In this document: in pieces, positions 1 through 9,050 of the stretch
Position numbering within the stretch: position 1 is the stretch's first letter
How the letters are laid out: each line of letters opens with the position of its first letter
Source of the DNA: Methanobrevibacter sp. V74
GTDB taxonomy: Archaea; Methanobacteriota; Methanobacteria; Methanobacteriales; Methanobacteriaceae
Direction of reading: 5' to 3'
Assembly: GCF_963082495.1 (NCBI RefSeq)
Contig: NZ_CAUJAN010000001.1
Location: forward strand, 62,001-126,000
DNA length: 64,000 nt
Notes under the pieces: generated by a model
Seen by the model: the letters and a program-made list of their open reading frames with translations, nothing else
What the model was told of the DNA's origin: nothing
Databases searched by the model: none
Program-made: the position numbers and the translations under genes

Positions 1-1
1 T

Positions 2-421
2 ACTTATCCTAATGTAAGTATTAAAGAAGAGGATAGTGTTGTTATTTTAGAAACAGCATTCCCTAAAAAGAAAGATAAAGCAATGATTGGAACCACAAGA
101 GCACACATTAACAACATGTTAATCGGTGTGACTGATGGTTTTGAATATCATATGAAAATCGTATTTGCTCACTTTCCAATGACTGTAAAAGTCCAAAAAG
201 ATACAGTTTTAATTGACAACTTCCTCGGGGAAAGACACCCAAGAACTGCTAAAATAGTAGGATCTTCTAAAGTAGTAGTGAAAGGTGATGAGGTAACAAT
301 TACTGGTATCAATAAGGAACATGTTGGTCAAACTATGGCTAACCTAGAACAAGCAACTAAAATTAAAGGAAGAGATCCTAGAGTATTCCAAGATGGAATA
401 TATTTAACTAGCAAAGAATAA
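2..421 (+). CDS. rpl6p: 50S ribosomal protein uL6, 5' end missing
   Basis: C-terminal part of ribosomal protein L6, which binds 23S rRNA near the sarcin-ricin loop. The open frame runs in from the left edge (frame 2), so the start lies outside the window; an internal ATG at 83 is not the gene start. The stretches MIGTTRAHINNMLIGV, the FLGERHPRT loop and GRDPRVFQDGIYLT are typical of archaeal L6. It is followed after 11 bases by eL32 with the GGTGATTTAAATG start context seen repeatedly in this operon, so it is part of the spc-type ribosomal operon. Confidence 0.97.
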   Translation, partial: TYPNVSIKEEDSVVILETAFPKKKDKAMIGTTRAHINNMLIGVTDGFEYHMKIVFAHFPMTVKVQKDTVLIDNFLGERHPRTAKIVGSSKVVVKGDEVTITGINKEHVGQTMANLEQATKIKGRDPRVFQDGIYLTSKE

Positions 422-432
422 TGGTGATTTAA

Positions 433-762
433 ATGGCTAATAAAAGATTTAAAAGACAAGAATATGCTCGTTATAAAAAACTTGGAATAAAATGGAGACG
501 CCCTAGAGGTAAAACCAGTAAAATGAGAAGATATGAAGCAGGTAAACCTGACATGCCGGCTATTGGTTACAGAACCCCTAGAGCTATAAGGGATTTACAT
601 CCTTCCGGATATAATGATGTTCTTGTTCACAATATGCAAGAATTAGAAGACTTAAACCCAGTATCTGATGCTGCAAGAATAAGTGCTTCTATTGGTAAAA
701 GAAAAAAAGAGTTGATGTTGAAAAAAGCATCAGAGCTCAATATAAAAGTTTTAAATAAATAA
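433..762 (+). CDS. rpl32e: 50S ribosomal protein eL32
   Basis: Archaeal/eukaryotic-type large-subunit protein L32e, 109 residues. The basic N-terminus (FKRQEYARYKKLGIKWRRPRG), GYRTPRAIRDLHPSGYNDVLVHN and the closing SASIGKRKKELMLKKASEL are the family signature. It is short for the family because it has no N-terminal extension. The start is set by GGTGATTTAA directly before ATG. It lies between uL6 and eL19, the usual archaeal order. Confidence 0.97.
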   Translation: MANKRFKRQEYARYKKLGIKWRRPRGKTSKMRRYEAGKPDMPAIGYRTPRAIRDLHPSGYNDVLVHNMQELEDLNPVSDAARISASIGKRKKELMLKKASELNIKVLNK

Positions 763-778
763 TCATATTTATAAGTTG

Positions 779-856
779 AATCAATTACGGGGCTTTATTT
801 GAATTGATTTGACTAGTTAAATTTCAAAGGGAATTTAGATTTTATCTAAATGGAGG
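779..856 (+). promoter_or_regulatory. Two hairpins in the leader of rpl19e, one touching its ribosome binding site
   Basis: The roughly 100-base gap between eL32 and eL19 is the longest in this operon. AATCAATT (779-786) pairs with AATTGATT (802-809), and ATTTAGAT (833-840) pairs with ATCTAAAT (844-851) around a 3-base loop. The second stem ends exactly where the GGAGG ribosome binding site (852-856) begins, 9 bases before the ATG at 866. A role in translational control or RNA processing is inference. Confidence 0.4.
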
Positions 857-865
857 ATTATATAC

Positions 866-1321
866 ATGAATCTTACAACTCAAAAAAGATTAGCTGCTAG
901 TATCCTCAAAGTAGGTCTTAATCGTGTATGGATTGATCCAGAAAGATTAGAAGAAGTATCTATGGCGATTACTAGAGATGGTGTAAAGCAGTTAATTCAA
1001 GATGGAGCTATTAAAGCAAAACCTCAAAAAGGTATTAGTAGCTACAGATCTAAAAAAATTAAAGAACAAAAAGCAAAAGGAAAAAGAAAAGGTAGAGGTA
1101 GTATAAAAGGGGCTAAAAAAGCTCGTACTCCTAAGAAAAAGGCTTGGATGACTACTATTAGGGCTTTAAGAAGAGATCTCAAAGATATGCGTGAAGATGA
1201 AATCATTGATGCTACCACCTATCGTAAATTATACAAAATGGCTAAGGGTGGCGCATTTAGAAGTAAATCTTACATGAGAAACTACGCCCGTGACCATGAT
1301 TTAATTAAAGGAGAGGAATAA
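866..1321 (+). CDS. rpl19e: 50S ribosomal protein eL19
   Basis: Large-subunit protein L19e, 151 residues. It begins MNLTTQKRLAASILKVGLNRVW, has the basic helix with GISSYRSKKIKEQKAKGKRKGRGS, and ends with the YRKLYKMAKGGAFRSK helix, all diagnostic for the family. A strong GGAGG precedes the ATG by 9 bases. The gene is 2 bases from uL18 downstream, so the two are translated from the same message. Confidence 0.97.
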   Translation: MNLTTQKRLAASILKVGLNRVWIDPERLEEVSMAITRDGVKQLIQDGAIKAKPQKGISSYRSKKIKEQKAKGKRKGRGSIKGAKKARTPKKKAWMTTIRALRRDLKDMREDEIIDATTYRKLYKMAKGGAFRSKSYMRNYARDHDLIKGEE

Positions 1322-1323
1322 AC

Positions 1324-1905
1324 ATGGCACATGGAACTAATTATAAAGTAGCATTCAGAAGAAGAAGAGAAGGTAAAACTGATTATGCGGCTAGAATGAA
1401 ATTAGTTGATTACAACAAATCTCGTTTGGTTGTTAGAGTTTCTAATGCTCATGCTACCGTTCAAGTTATTGATTACGCTCCAGAAGGAGATATCACCATT
1501 GCATCTGCAGTAAGCAAACAATTATCACAATATGGTTACTTAGGTGCTACTGGAAACATTTCAGCATTTTACTTAACAGCATACTTATGTGCTAAAAGAG
1601 CTTTAGAAGCAGGTGTTGAAAATGCAATCTTAGACATAGGTTTAAAATCACCAATTAAAGGTTCTAAAATATTTGCAGCTTTAAAAGGTGCAGTTGATGC
1701 AGGTTTAGAAGTACCTCACGGAGACTTCATTTTCCCAGAAGATGAACGTATCAGAGGAGAAAATATTGCAGAATATGCTGAATCTTTAAATGCTGAAGAA
1801 GTTGCTAAAAAATTCTCAAAGTATTTTGAAAGAGGTCTTAATCCTAAAGATTTACCTGAAAACTTTGATGAAACTGTTAAAAATATCGATGAGGCAGAGG
1901 TATAA
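1324..1905 (+). CDS. rpl18p: 50S ribosomal protein uL18
   Basis: 5S rRNA-binding protein L18 of the archaeal/eukaryotic (L5e) type, 193 residues. Signatures are the start [21 protein letters not shown], then [15 protein letters not shown], the YGYLGATGN region, and [19 protein letters not shown]. The C-terminus is acidic. It follows eL19 with a 2-base gap and a GGAG-type site, and is 2 bases from uS5. Confidence 0.97.
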   Translation: MAHGTNYKVAFRRRREGKTDYAARMKLVDYNKSRLVVRVSNAHATVQVIDYAPEGDITIASAVSKQLSQYGYLGATGNISAFYLTAYLCAKRALEAGVENAILDIGLKSPIKGSKIFAALKGAVDAGLEVPHGDFIFPEDERIRGENIAEYAESLNAEEVAKKFSKYFERGLNPKDLPENFDETVKNIDEAEV

Positions 1906-1907
1906 CT

Positions 1908-2549
1908 ATGAGTTTTAATATGAATGAATGGGAACCTAAAACCAATCTTGGTAAATTAGTTAAAGATGGGACCATTATTGATATCGATGAAATTTTTGAA
2001 AAAGGTCTTCCAATTATGGAATTAGAAATAGTTGATGCCTTAATTCCAGATTTAGAAGAGGAAGTAATGGATGTTAACTTGGTTCAAAGGATGCATAAAT
2101 CTGGTAGAAAAGTTAATTTCAGAGTAATTGTTGCCGTAGGTAACAAAAATGGTTATGTTGGATTAGGTCAAGGTAAAGCTAAAGAAGTTGGTCCGGCTAT
2201 CAGAAAGGCTGTTGATAATGCTAAATACAACATTATTAAAGTAAGAAGAGGCTGTGGAGATTGGGGTTGTGTTTGTGGAAGAGAACATACCGTACCTTTC
2301 AAAGTACAAGGTAAAACCAGTAGTGTAAGCGTTACTTTAATGCCGGCTCCTGCAGGAGTAGGTTTGGCAGTTGGAGATGTTGGTAAAACTATCTTAAAAC
2401 TTGCTGGAATTCAAGATGTATGGTCTCAAACTTTCGGACAAACTCAAACCACCATTAACTTTGCTAATGCTGTATTCGATGCTTTAAAAGGATTAAGCAG
2501 TGTTAAAGCTAGCCAAGAAAATCTCAAAAAAATGGGAGTTAACTACTAG
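1908..2549 (+). CDS. rps5p: 30S ribosomal protein uS5
   Basis: Small-subunit protein S5, 213 residues, archaeal form with an N-terminal extension. The double-stranded RNA-binding S5 domain contains [20 protein letters not shown] and [20 protein letters not shown]. The stretch [20 protein letters not shown] carries the Cys-rich insertion typical of archaeal S5, and [17 protein letters not shown] is the C-terminal domain. The start ATG lies 2 bases after the uL18 stop. Confidence 0.97.
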   Translation: MSFNMNEWEPKTNLGKLVKDGTIIDIDEIFEKGLPIMELEIVDALIPDLEEEVMDVNLVQRMHKSGRKVNFRVIVAVGNKNGYVGLGQGKAKEVGPAIRKAVDNAKYNIIKVRRGCGDWGCVCGREHTVPFKVQGKTSSVSVTLMPAPAGVGLAVGDVGKTILKLAGIQDVWSQTFGQTQTTINFANAVFDALKGLSSVKASQENLKKMGVNY

Positions 2550-2560
2550 ATGGTGATACT

Positions 2561-3019
2561 ATGTTTTTAGTTATTAGAGTTAGAGGAACTACTGGTGTCA
2601 TTAAAAATATTGCAGACACCTTAGACATGTTAAGACTTAACAGAATTAGCCATGCAGTATTAGTAGAACAAAATCCTAGTTATGAAGGAATGCTTCAAAA
2701 AGCTAAGGATTATATCACTTGGGGGGAAATCGATGCTGAAACTGTTGCAGCAATGATTGCTAAAAGAGGAAGACTTCCAGGTAATGTAAAGGTTACTGAT
2801 GAGTATGTTGCTGAAAATTCCGATTGTAATAATATTGAAGAATTGGCTAGTGCTTTAGTTGATGGTAAAGTTAAATTAGCTGATGTGGGTATTAAACCTG
2901 TATTCCGTTTACACCCTCCAAGAAAAGGTTACGAAGATATCCGTTTATCTGTTAAAGAAGGTGGATCTTTAGGTTACAGGGGAGAAGAAATTAAAGATCT
3001 TGCAAAAAGAATGCTTTAA
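2561..3019 (+). CDS. rpl30p: 50S ribosomal protein uL30
   Basis: Large-subunit protein L30, 152 residues, archaeal long (L7-like) form. The start [20 protein letters not shown], the [18 protein letters not shown] helix-strand and the closing [20 protein letters not shown] are diagnostic. GGTGATACT precedes the ATG. It sits between uS5 and uL15 as expected. Confidence 0.97.
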   Translation: MFLVIRVRGTTGVIKNIADTLDMLRLNRISHAVLVEQNPSYEGMLQKAKDYITWGEIDAETVAAMIAKRGRLPGNVKVTDEYVAENSDCNNIEELASALVDGKVKLADVGIKPVFRLHPPRKGYEDIRLSVKEGGSLGYRGEEIKDLAKRML

Positions 3020-3034
3020 ACTCAGGTGTGTAGT

Positions 3035-3472
3035 ATGATTAGAACAAAACGTAAAATCAACAAACAAAGAGGTTCAAGATCCAACGGTGGAGGATGTACC
3101 AAAAAACGTAGAGGTGCAGGTAACAAAGGTGGAAAAGGTAAAGCAGGTATGGGTAAACAACACTGGACCTGGACTGTAATCCACGAGCCTAATTACTTCG
3201 GTAAACATGGTTTCAAAAGACCTCAAAAAATGATTAAAAAAGTCAATGTTGTTAATTTAAATTACTTGGAAGAACAAGCTGACAAATTAATCGAACAAGG
3301 AAAAGCATCTAAAGAAGGAGATGCAATTGTTATAGATGTAACTGAATTGGGTTATGATAAAGTTTTAGCTAAAGGTAAAATCACTAAAGCTTACAAAATT
3401 TCAGCACCTCAATTTTCAGCATCTGCTATTGAAAAAATTGAAGAATTAGGAGGAGAAGCTATAATCTTATAG
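3035..3472 (+). CDS. rpl15p: 50S ribosomal protein uL15
   Basis: Large-subunit protein L15. The frame opens at a GTG at 3026, but that GTG is part of the AGGTG ribosome binding site; the ATG at 3035, giving MIRTKRKINKQRG, is the better start and gives 145 residues. The Gly-rich basic loop (RGAGNKGGKGKAGMGKQH) and GKHGFKRPQK are the L15 signature. It lies directly upstream of secY, the usual order. Confidence 0.96.
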   Translation: MIRTKRKINKQRGSRSNGGGCTKKRRGAGNKGGKGKAGMGKQHWTWTVIHEPNYFGKHGFKRPQKMIKKVNVVNLNYLEEQADKLIEQGKASKEGDAIVIDVTELGYDKVLAKGKITKAYKISAPQFSASAIEKIEELGGEAIIL

Positions 3473-3495
3473 CTCTTCTCTTTTAGGGGAATAAA

Positions 3496-4857
3496 ATGTC
3501 ATCATTAGAAGTTTTAGAGCCAATTTTTAGGTTTATTCCTGAAGTTAAATCTCCAGTTCACAGAGAGGACTTCAATGAAAAACTCAAATGGACTGCTCTT
3601 GTCTTAGTATTATATTATTTTTTAACTTTAATACCATTATATGGTTTAGCTCCTGGGGCTATAGACAGTTTTGCTGCGTTAAGGGCAGTTATGGCTGGAA
3701 GTTTTGGTTCAATTCTCACATTAGGGATTGGTCCAATTGTTACTGCTTCTATTGTTTTACAATTATTGGTTGGTTCAAATCTTTTAGATTTGGATCTTTC
3801 ATCCCATAAAGATAAATCTCACTTCCAAGCAACACAAAAAGTATTATCTATTATCTTCACAATATTTGAAGCTGCTGTTTTAGTATTGACTGGAAATTTA
3901 ATTCCTATTGATAATTCATATACTTTAGTATTAATTGCACAACTTGTTTTAGGCGCATTTATTATTATTTATCTTGATGAAGTTGTTTCCAAATGGGGAT
4001 TCGGTAGTGGTATTGGTTTATTCATTGCTTCTGGGGTTTGTCAATCAATCATGGTTGGTACATTCAGTATTTTAAAAGATACTGATGGATTGCTTGCAGG
4101 TATTATTCCTAAATTCATCCAACAAGCTTCTATGGGATCACCTGACTTTTCTAATTTAATTCCATTATTTGCAACTATTGTTGTATTCTCAGTTGTTCTT
4201 TATGGAGAAGCTATGAGAGTTGAAATTCCAATTTCTCAAGGTAGTGTAAGAGGGCACGGTAGAGTCAGAGGTTCTGTTGGTAAATATCCATTAAAATTTG
4301 TTTATTCAAGTAACATGCCAGTTATTTTAACAAGTGCATTGCTTGTGAACGTAACTTTATTTGCTAATGTTTTCCAAAAAATTGGTTTCCCAATTTTAGG
4401 ACACTTAGATAAAGGTAAAGCTGTTGACGGTCTTGCATGGTTATTATCAACACCAAGCTTGACAATGTTTTATACTGAACCGATACATGTTTTGGTTTAT
4501 GCAGTATTCTTTATTGCATGTTGTATATTATTCTCATATTTATGGGTTGAAATCAGTGGTTTAAACGCTAAAAAGATTTCAGAACAATTATTCAAATCGG
4601 GTATTCAGATACCTGGGTTTAGAAGTAGTAAACGTCAATTATATAAAATTTTGAAAAAATATATTCCTGCACTTACCATTATAAGTGGTGTCTATGTAGG
4701 TCTTATTGCTTTCCTTGCAGATTTAACCGGTGCTTTAGGTGGAGGTACTGGAGTATTGCTTACCGTAGGTATTCTTCATAAATTATACGAAGAAATGGCT
4801 GAAGAACAACTTATGTCTGCAAATCCAATCCTTAGGAAAGTTTTAGGAGGAGATTAA
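3496..4857 (+). CDS. secY: Preprotein translocase channel subunit SecY
   Basis: Sec61-alpha/SecY pore protein of the plasma membrane, 453 residues with about ten hydrophobic segments. The N-terminal amphipathic part VLEPIFRFIPEVKSP, the plug region after TM1, the TM2 stretch GSILTLGIGPIVTASIVLQL, the WGFGSGIGLFIASG motif and the YSSNMPVIL / EISGLNAKKISEQL region before TM10 are family signatures. AGGGGAATAAA precedes the ATG. It is cotranscribed with uL15 upstream and adkA downstream. Confidence 0.97.
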   Translation: MSSLEVLEPIFRFIPEVKSPVHREDFNEKLKWTALVLVLYYFLTLIPLYGLAPGAIDSFAALRAVMAGSFGSILTLGIGPIVTASIVLQLLVGSNLLDLDLSSHKDKSHFQATQKVLSIIFTIFEAAVLVLTGNLIPIDNSYTLVLIAQLVLGAFIIIYLDEVVSKWGFGSGIGLFIASGVCQSIMVGTFSILKDTDGLLAGIIPKFIQQASMGSPDFSNLIPLFATIVVFSVVLYGEAMRVEIPISQGSVRGHGRVRGSVGKYPLKFVYSSNMPVILTSALLVNVTLFANVFQKIGFPILGHLDKGKAVDGLAWLLSTPSLTMFYTEPIHVLVYAVFFIACCILFSYLWVEISGLNAKKISEQLFKSGIQIPGFRSSKRQLYKILKKYIPALTIISGVYVGLIAFLADLTGALGGGTGVLLTVGILHKLYEEMAEEQLMSANPILRKVLGGD

Positions 4858-4893
4858 TCTTCTTCTATTTCATCTTTTAAAAGAGGGATTAAA

Positions 4894-5451
4894 GTGAAAT
4901 TAGTAGTGTTAACAGGAATTCCAGGTTCTGGAAGTACAACTTTATTAAATAAAGCTTTAGAAGAAGTCGATTATGTGCATTTAAATTATGGAGACATAAT
5001 GACTGAAATTGCTATTAAAGAAAATATTGTAGAAGATAGGGATGCTTTAAGAAAATTACCTGCAGAAACTCAAAAAGAGATTCAAGCTAAAGCAGCTAAA
5101 GAAATTAAAGAACGATCTGAAAATGATAATGTTATTGTAGATACTCATTGTACAATTAATACTCCAACTGGATTTTTACCGGGATTGCCAATTTGGGTAT
5201 TGGAACAATTACAACCAAATCAATTTATCTTAATTGAAGCTAATCCTGATGAGATTATTTTCAGAAGATTAAATGATGATACTCGTGAAAGAGACCTTCA
5301 AAAAGTTAACGACATAGATTTACATCAACAAATGAACAGAGCTACTTCAATGGCTTATGCTACATTAACTGGCGCTACTGTTAAAGTTGTTGAAAATCAT
5401 GACAATCATTTAGATTCTTCAGTTAAAAAATTAGTAAATGTATTAAAATAG
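4894..5451 (+). CDS. adkA: Archaeal-type adenylate kinase
   Basis: Converts AMP and ATP to two ADP in the cytosol. Of 185 residues, it belongs to the archaeal trimeric AdkA family rather than the bacterial Adk family. The P-loop GIPGSGSTT is near residues 8-16 and DTHCTINTPTGFLPGLP around residues 87-103. It starts with GTG at 4894, preceded by GAGGGAT. The position between secY and the Oxa1-like gene is conserved in methanogens. Confidence 0.95.
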   Translation: MKLVVLTGIPGSGSTTLLNKALEEVDYVHLNYGDIMTEIAIKENIVEDRDALRKLPAETQKEIQAKAAKEIKERSENDNVIVDTHCTINTPTGFLPGLPIWVLEQLQPNQFILIEANPDEIIFRRLNDDTRERDLQKVNDIDLHQQMNRATSMAYATLTGATVKVVENHDNHLDSSVKKLVNVLK

Positions 5452-5459
5452 GTGATGAT

Positions 5460-6035
5460 ATGGACCCAATGGGAATTATTTATGAAGCGTTGAATGCAAT
5501 TTTCAATCCACTTTTATCAATGGATCCGAATCCAACTAATCCTGCTTTAACTGTGTTAGTTATTGCATTTATTGTTTCATTAATTACAACTATTGCTAAT
5601 AAATATTTAGTTGACCAAGATGAAATGAATGAAATCCAAGCTAGAAAAAAAGCTTTCCAGAAGGAATTACGTGAAGCTCAAAAGAAAGGGGATGGAAAAA
5701 AAGTTGCAGAACTTCAGGCCAAACAGGCTGAAATGATGCAAGATCAGACTAAAATGATGTCTAATTCATTCAAACCTATGATTGTTACTTTTATTCCAAT
5801 TATTCTAATATTCTTTTGGATGAGGACTTCTGCTATTAGTAATTTAGTTATTATATTGCCGCCATCTGTTTATTGGCTTACATTAACTCCATTCTGGCAC
5901 TTCATTGGTGGTTTCTTATATGGTGGTCAGGCTACTATTCCATATGGTATCGGATGGTTATTATGGTATATGATTTGTACTTTTGGTATGAGTCAGATAT
6001 TAAGAAAATTCTTAGGATTTAAACAAGGGTTCTAA
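5460..6035 (+). CDS. EMC3/TMCO1-like (DUF106) membrane protein
   Basis: Archaeal Oxa1-superfamily protein, 191 residues. It has an N-terminal hydrophobic segment (about residues 25-48), a charged coiled-coil hairpin (EMNEIQARKKAFQKELREAQ, then KKVAELQAKQAEMMQ, about residues 55-95), and further hydrophobic segments around 105-135 and 160-180. Family knowledge suggests a role in inserting membrane proteins beside SecY, which fits its place two genes downstream of secY. GGTGAT precedes the ATG, 8 bases after the adkA stop. Confidence 0.9.
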   Translation: MDPMGIIYEALNAIFNPLLSMDPNPTNPALTVLVIAFIVSLITTIANKYLVDQDEMNEIQARKKAFQKELREAQKKGDGKKVAELQAKQAEMMQDQTKMMSNSFKPMIVTFIPIILIFFWMRTSAISNLVIILPPSVYWLTLTPFWHFIGGFLYGGQATIPYGIGWLLWYMICTFGMSQILRKFLGFKQGF

Positions 6036-6143
6036 ATCAACCCTTTTTCCATACATTTATTAATAATGAAAGAGAAATATTATAATATTCTATTTTGAAT
6101 ACGCTATTACACAATTTTATTAAAAATTATTTAAGGTGATTAA

Positions 6144-6410
6144 ATGCCTGCAAATAGGTTTAGATCAAGATCATATAAAAGAGTTCACAAAAACATTCCC
6201 GGTGGGGAAAATGTTTTAAGATATAAAAAGAAAAAACCATCTAAGCATGTTTGTGCTGAGTGTGGTCAAGTATTACATGGAGTTCCTCGTGGACGTCCAT
6301 ATGAAATTGGAAAATTATCAAAAACAGCTAAAAGACCTAACCGTCCATTCGGCGGTTACTTATGTTCAAGCTGTGCTCGTAAACATTTCAAAAACGAGGC
6401 TAGAAAATAA
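6144..6410 (+). CDS. rpl34e: 50S ribosomal protein eL34
   Basis: Large-subunit protein L34e, 88 residues, with a zinc ribbon formed by CAEC and CSSC. Typical stretches are [14 protein letters not shown] near the start, LHGVPRGRP in the middle and [25 protein letters not shown] precedes the ATG. The stop TAA shares its last A with the ATG of cmk (TAATG), so the two genes are translationally coupled. The 108-base AT-rich gap upstream could hold an internal promoter. Confidence 0.96.
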   Translation: MPANRFRSRSYKRVHKNIPGGENVLRYKKKKPSKHVCAECGQVLHGVPRGRPYEIGKLSKTAKRPNRPFGGYLCSSCARKHFKNEARK

Positions 6411-6931
6411 TGATAATTACTATCGGCGGATTAGCTGGTACAGGAACCACAACTACAGCTGAGGTTCTCAGTGAAAAGTTAGATGTTCCATATATTTCTG
6501 CAGGTTTTGTTTTCAGAGAAATGGCTGCTGAAAAAGGAATGTCTGTTCTTGAATTTAGTGAATTTGCTGAAGGTAATGATGATATTGATAAGGAAATTGA
6601 TAGAAGGCAAGCTGAAAAAGCTAAATTAGCAGATAACTTAATAATTGAAGGAAGATTGTCAGCATACTTTGTTGACAATGCAGATTTGAGAATTTGGTTA
6701 GTAACTCCTCTTGATGTTCGTTCTAAAAGGATAGCTGAAAGGGAAGATAAAACTGTTGACGTGGCAAAAGACGAAATCAGTATTCGTGAAAAAAGTGAAG
6801 CCTCAAGATACATGGAAATTCATAATATTGATATTAGTAATATGGATATCTATGATATAATCATAAATACTGATACCTTTGATCCTAAAAGTGTATCAGA
6901 AATCATTATTCAAACATTAAAGGTGATTTAA
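6410..6931 (+). CDS. cmk: Archaeal cytidylate kinase
   Basis: Phosphorylates CMP (and dCMP) with ATP. Of 173 residues, it is the short archaeal form. The P-loop GGLAGTGTTT is at residues 6-15, then a NMP-binding region (PYISAGFVFREMA), the LIIEGRLSAYF core and the lid region RSKRIAEREDK. Its ATG overlaps the stop of eL34 by one base and its own stop abuts the eL14 ATG, so all three form a tight unit. Confidence 0.94.
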   Translation: MIITIGGLAGTGTTTTAEVLSEKLDVPYISAGFVFREMAAEKGMSVLEFSEFAEGNDDIDKEIDRRQAEKAKLADNLIIEGRLSAYFVDNADLRIWLVTPLDVRSKRIAEREDKTVDVAKDEISIREKSEASRYMEIHNIDISNMDIYDIIINTDTFDPKSVSEIIIQTLKVI

Positions 6932-7099
6932 ATGGCATCAATTGAAGTAGGTAGAAAATGTATTAAAACTGCTGGTAGAGAAGCAGGTCAAGAATGTGAA
7001 ATTGTTGCAATTATTGATGAAAACTTTGTTGAAGTAAAAGGCGAAGAGGTTAAAAACAGACGTTGTAACATTCAACATTTAGAACCTTTAGCTGAATAA
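6932..7099 (+). CDS. rpl14e: 50S ribosomal protein eL14, short form
   Basis: A 55-residue frame, MASIEVGRKCIKTAGREAGQ onward, ending RRCNIQHLEPLAE. It matches the KOW-like core of archaeal L14e (GR-C-KTAGREAG-C, then RRCNI-HLEP) but lacks the C-terminal helix of longer versions such as those of about 75 residues. The ATG directly follows the cmk stop with GGTGATTTAA as binding site. It is the last gene before a terminator-like hairpin; in related genomes cbf5 usually follows directly, but here 1.95 kb intervenes. Confidence 0.93.
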   Translation: MASIEVGRKCIKTAGREAGQECEIVAIIDENFVEVKGEEVKNRRCNIQHLEPLAE

Positions 7100-7138
7100 T
7101 TCCAGCGACACATTATTTTTATATTAAAATATAATCTG

Positions 7139-7173
7139 AATTCATCTATAAACGATGAATTTAATCTTTTTTT
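7139..7173 (+). terminator. Terminator-like hairpin after the spc-type operon
   Basis: AATTCATC (7139-7146) and GATGAATT (7154-7161) form a perfect 8-bp stem with a 7-base loop, followed within 5 bases by a run of T (7166-7173). It lies 40 bases after the eL14 stop. A U-tract is the known archaeal termination signal; the hairpin contribution is inferred. Confidence 0.55.
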
Positions 7174-7322
7174 AAATTGGGGATGTGACTAGACTTAAAA
7201 TTTCAAAATTTTCTATAATTCATCGCCAAAAGTTTATACCTAACGGATAATAGAGTTACATTCATGGAAAAATGAACTATTAAAAATATATAATTCCTCT
7301 ATTAAAAAACTTTGTTAAACTA

Positions 7323-8126
7323 CTATATTTTTTCAAATTTTCCAATTCTGTTATTTCTAGGTTTTAAAAATATAGATATAATTGTAATAAAAATCGGAGA
7401 ATATCGTTTCATCACATTTGTTAAATTATAATCTCCAGTCATTTTAAACATTGGACAAATCATTTCAAAGTCTTTAGTTTCATTTATACCCCATCTGAAT
7501 ACAGCTCCAGTCTGTTTTACAGTTTCATGTTTCTTTTGATTTTTTACCATCCAATGAGTCATTAATTCTAAAAGCAGTTCAACTTTTCCAAAACTTTCAG
7601 AAATCTTAAAAAACAAATTTTTTACATCTTCTTGAGATAAATACATTAAAAAACCTTCAGCTATAATCAGTACATTATCTTTATTTTCAATTTTATCAAT
7701 CCAACAAAAATCAAGTGCTGAAGTAGGTATGTCTGTAACTCTATCTTTTTTATCTATGAGCTTATCTCTTAATGCAATGATATTTTCAAAATCAATATTA
7801 TACCACTTTATTTTACCATTGTCGACTCTACTAAATCTATCATCCAAACCACATGCTAAATTAACAACAGAACATTCTGGGTTATTTTTAATATATTTAG
7901 AAACCTCATCATCTAATATAATAGTTCTTGCTGCACATCCCCAAAAGTTCATTTTATTTTTAGATTCTTTAAAACGTTCTGCAAAATTATAATCAAGATT
8001 TTTAACAATTTTTGTTGCAGTTTTATCATAGAATGCTGGATTTTTTCTATTGCTTTCTAATGCTCTAGAATATAATGGAACAAGCATTGTTTCACTAACT
8101 CCAGATAAATTTACTTTTTCTTTCAT
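7323..8126 (-). CDS. Leucine carboxyl methyltransferase-family SAM methyltransferase
   Basis: Class I SAM-dependent methyltransferase of 267 residues resembling the LCMT/PPM1 family: CAARTIILDD followed by VVNLACGLDDRFSRV (the SAM-binding G-loop, about residues 89-103), WYNIDFENI (acidic residue after strand 2) and NVLIIAEGFLMYLS. The substrate is unknown; archaeal and bacterial members are often tied to small-molecule O-methylation. GAGGTG precedes the ATG. It is antisense to the ribosomal operon and, with the adjacent dead insertion sequence, sits between eL14 and cbf5, so it was probably acquired at this spot. Confidence 0.85.
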   Translation of the reverse strand: MKEKVNLSGVSETMLVPLYSRALESNRKNPAFYDKTATKIVKNLDYNFAERFKESKNKMNFWGCAARTIILDDEVSKYIKNNPECSVVNLACGLDDRFSRVDNGKIKWYNIDFENIIALRDKLIDKKDRVTDIPTSALDFCWIDKIENKDNVLIIAEGFLMYLSQEDVKNLFFKISESFGKVELLLELMTHWMVKNQKKHETVKQTGAVFRWGINETKDFEMICPMFKMTGDYNLTNVMKRYSPIFITIISIFLKPRNNRIGKFEKI

Positions 8127-8229
8127 AAAAACACCTCTTTATACATGACTTAATTTGACATTATACTATTTTACGTATACCTAAATTTTTAATTCATCTT
8201 ATATAATCTTTTCACCAAAAAAATTCTTC

Positions 8230-8888
8230 GGCTCTTTCAAAAACTTGTGTGATTTTTTCTTTTTCATTTTTCATGTTCCAATAATTTAGTTTTAGTATAA
8301 ATCTTTTTAAAAGACCATTTACTGTTCTCATTGTCTTTTTTATGTCTTTTTGGAATACTTTTTAGAAGATATTCTCGATTTTATTGTTTGTAGGGGGAAT
8401 ATTTTTATTCTCCATCTATATCGTTAATTTTTTAAAGTAATGAATCGTGAATTTGGATCTGTCTGAAATTGTCATGATGTTGTAATGATTTTTTGTAGTT
8501 TTATCAATCTTATTAGTCCTTTTTGTATTCGATATATTCTTTTCATTGATTTTGGTAGGGCATCGTTCTATTATTGGTTCGTGGAATGTTGGGAGTATTG
8601 TAGAATTATTTAGTGTTTTTATTCTTCTTTCTAATTTATTTATTCTTTGTAGGTTTTATCGTGATGGTTTTTGATGATGTGAAATATGCAGAGTGGATGT
8701 TTTATGCAAATTCTTTCTATAATTACAGAATATGCTGGATGTCCATCTGTTATTAGTATTTTTTTAGCTAAACCTTCTAAATGAGTAATTTTATAGAATT
8801 TTCTAAACTTGTATGGCCAAACAGAATTAATGTTAAAAACTATTACAATTAAATTCATACTTTTTAATAAGAGCAAAAAGAAACACAT
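8230..8888 (-). pseudogene. Decayed ISM1-like insertion sequence (transposase remnant)
   Basis: The right edge of a dead element is visible: GGCTCTTTCAAAAACTTGTG at 8230 nearly matches the terminal repeat of the intact element at 45990. On the minus strand, 8888-8640 encodes ILITDGHPAYSVIIERI and IKHPLCIFHIIKNHHDK, matching ITTDLDKKYASIIPKLG and FKHQLCIFHTKKS of that transposase. Towards 8230 frames are interrupted, but LLKRFILKLNYWN and ITQVFERAEEF resemble its C-terminus. The zinc-finger N-terminus and the other terminal repeat are missing. Confidence 0.8.
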
Positions 8889-9050
8889 TTAAAAAACAAC
8901 AAATGCAAATCCAATCTACAAGACAGCTTTTAAAAAATTAAAAAAACCTTAGCTTGACAGCATATCCTCTTTTAATTAAATTTATTTATAATAAAAATCT
9001 AATTTTATATTATACGATAAAATTATATTTTAGCTATTGGAGAATTAACC

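Noticed and set aside
3026-3034. GTG start of uL15 upstream of ATG 3035
   Set aside because: The GTG is part of the AGGTG ribosome binding site; homologues start at MIRTKRK.
3588-3809. 73-codon frame inside secY
   Set aside because: It is an out-of-frame shadow of secY, with Cys/Phe/Trp-rich sequence unlike a real protein.
6400-6813. 137-codon antisense frame over cmk
   Set aside because: Opposite-strand shadow of a well-supported kinase gene; Ser/Ile-rich and with no binding site.
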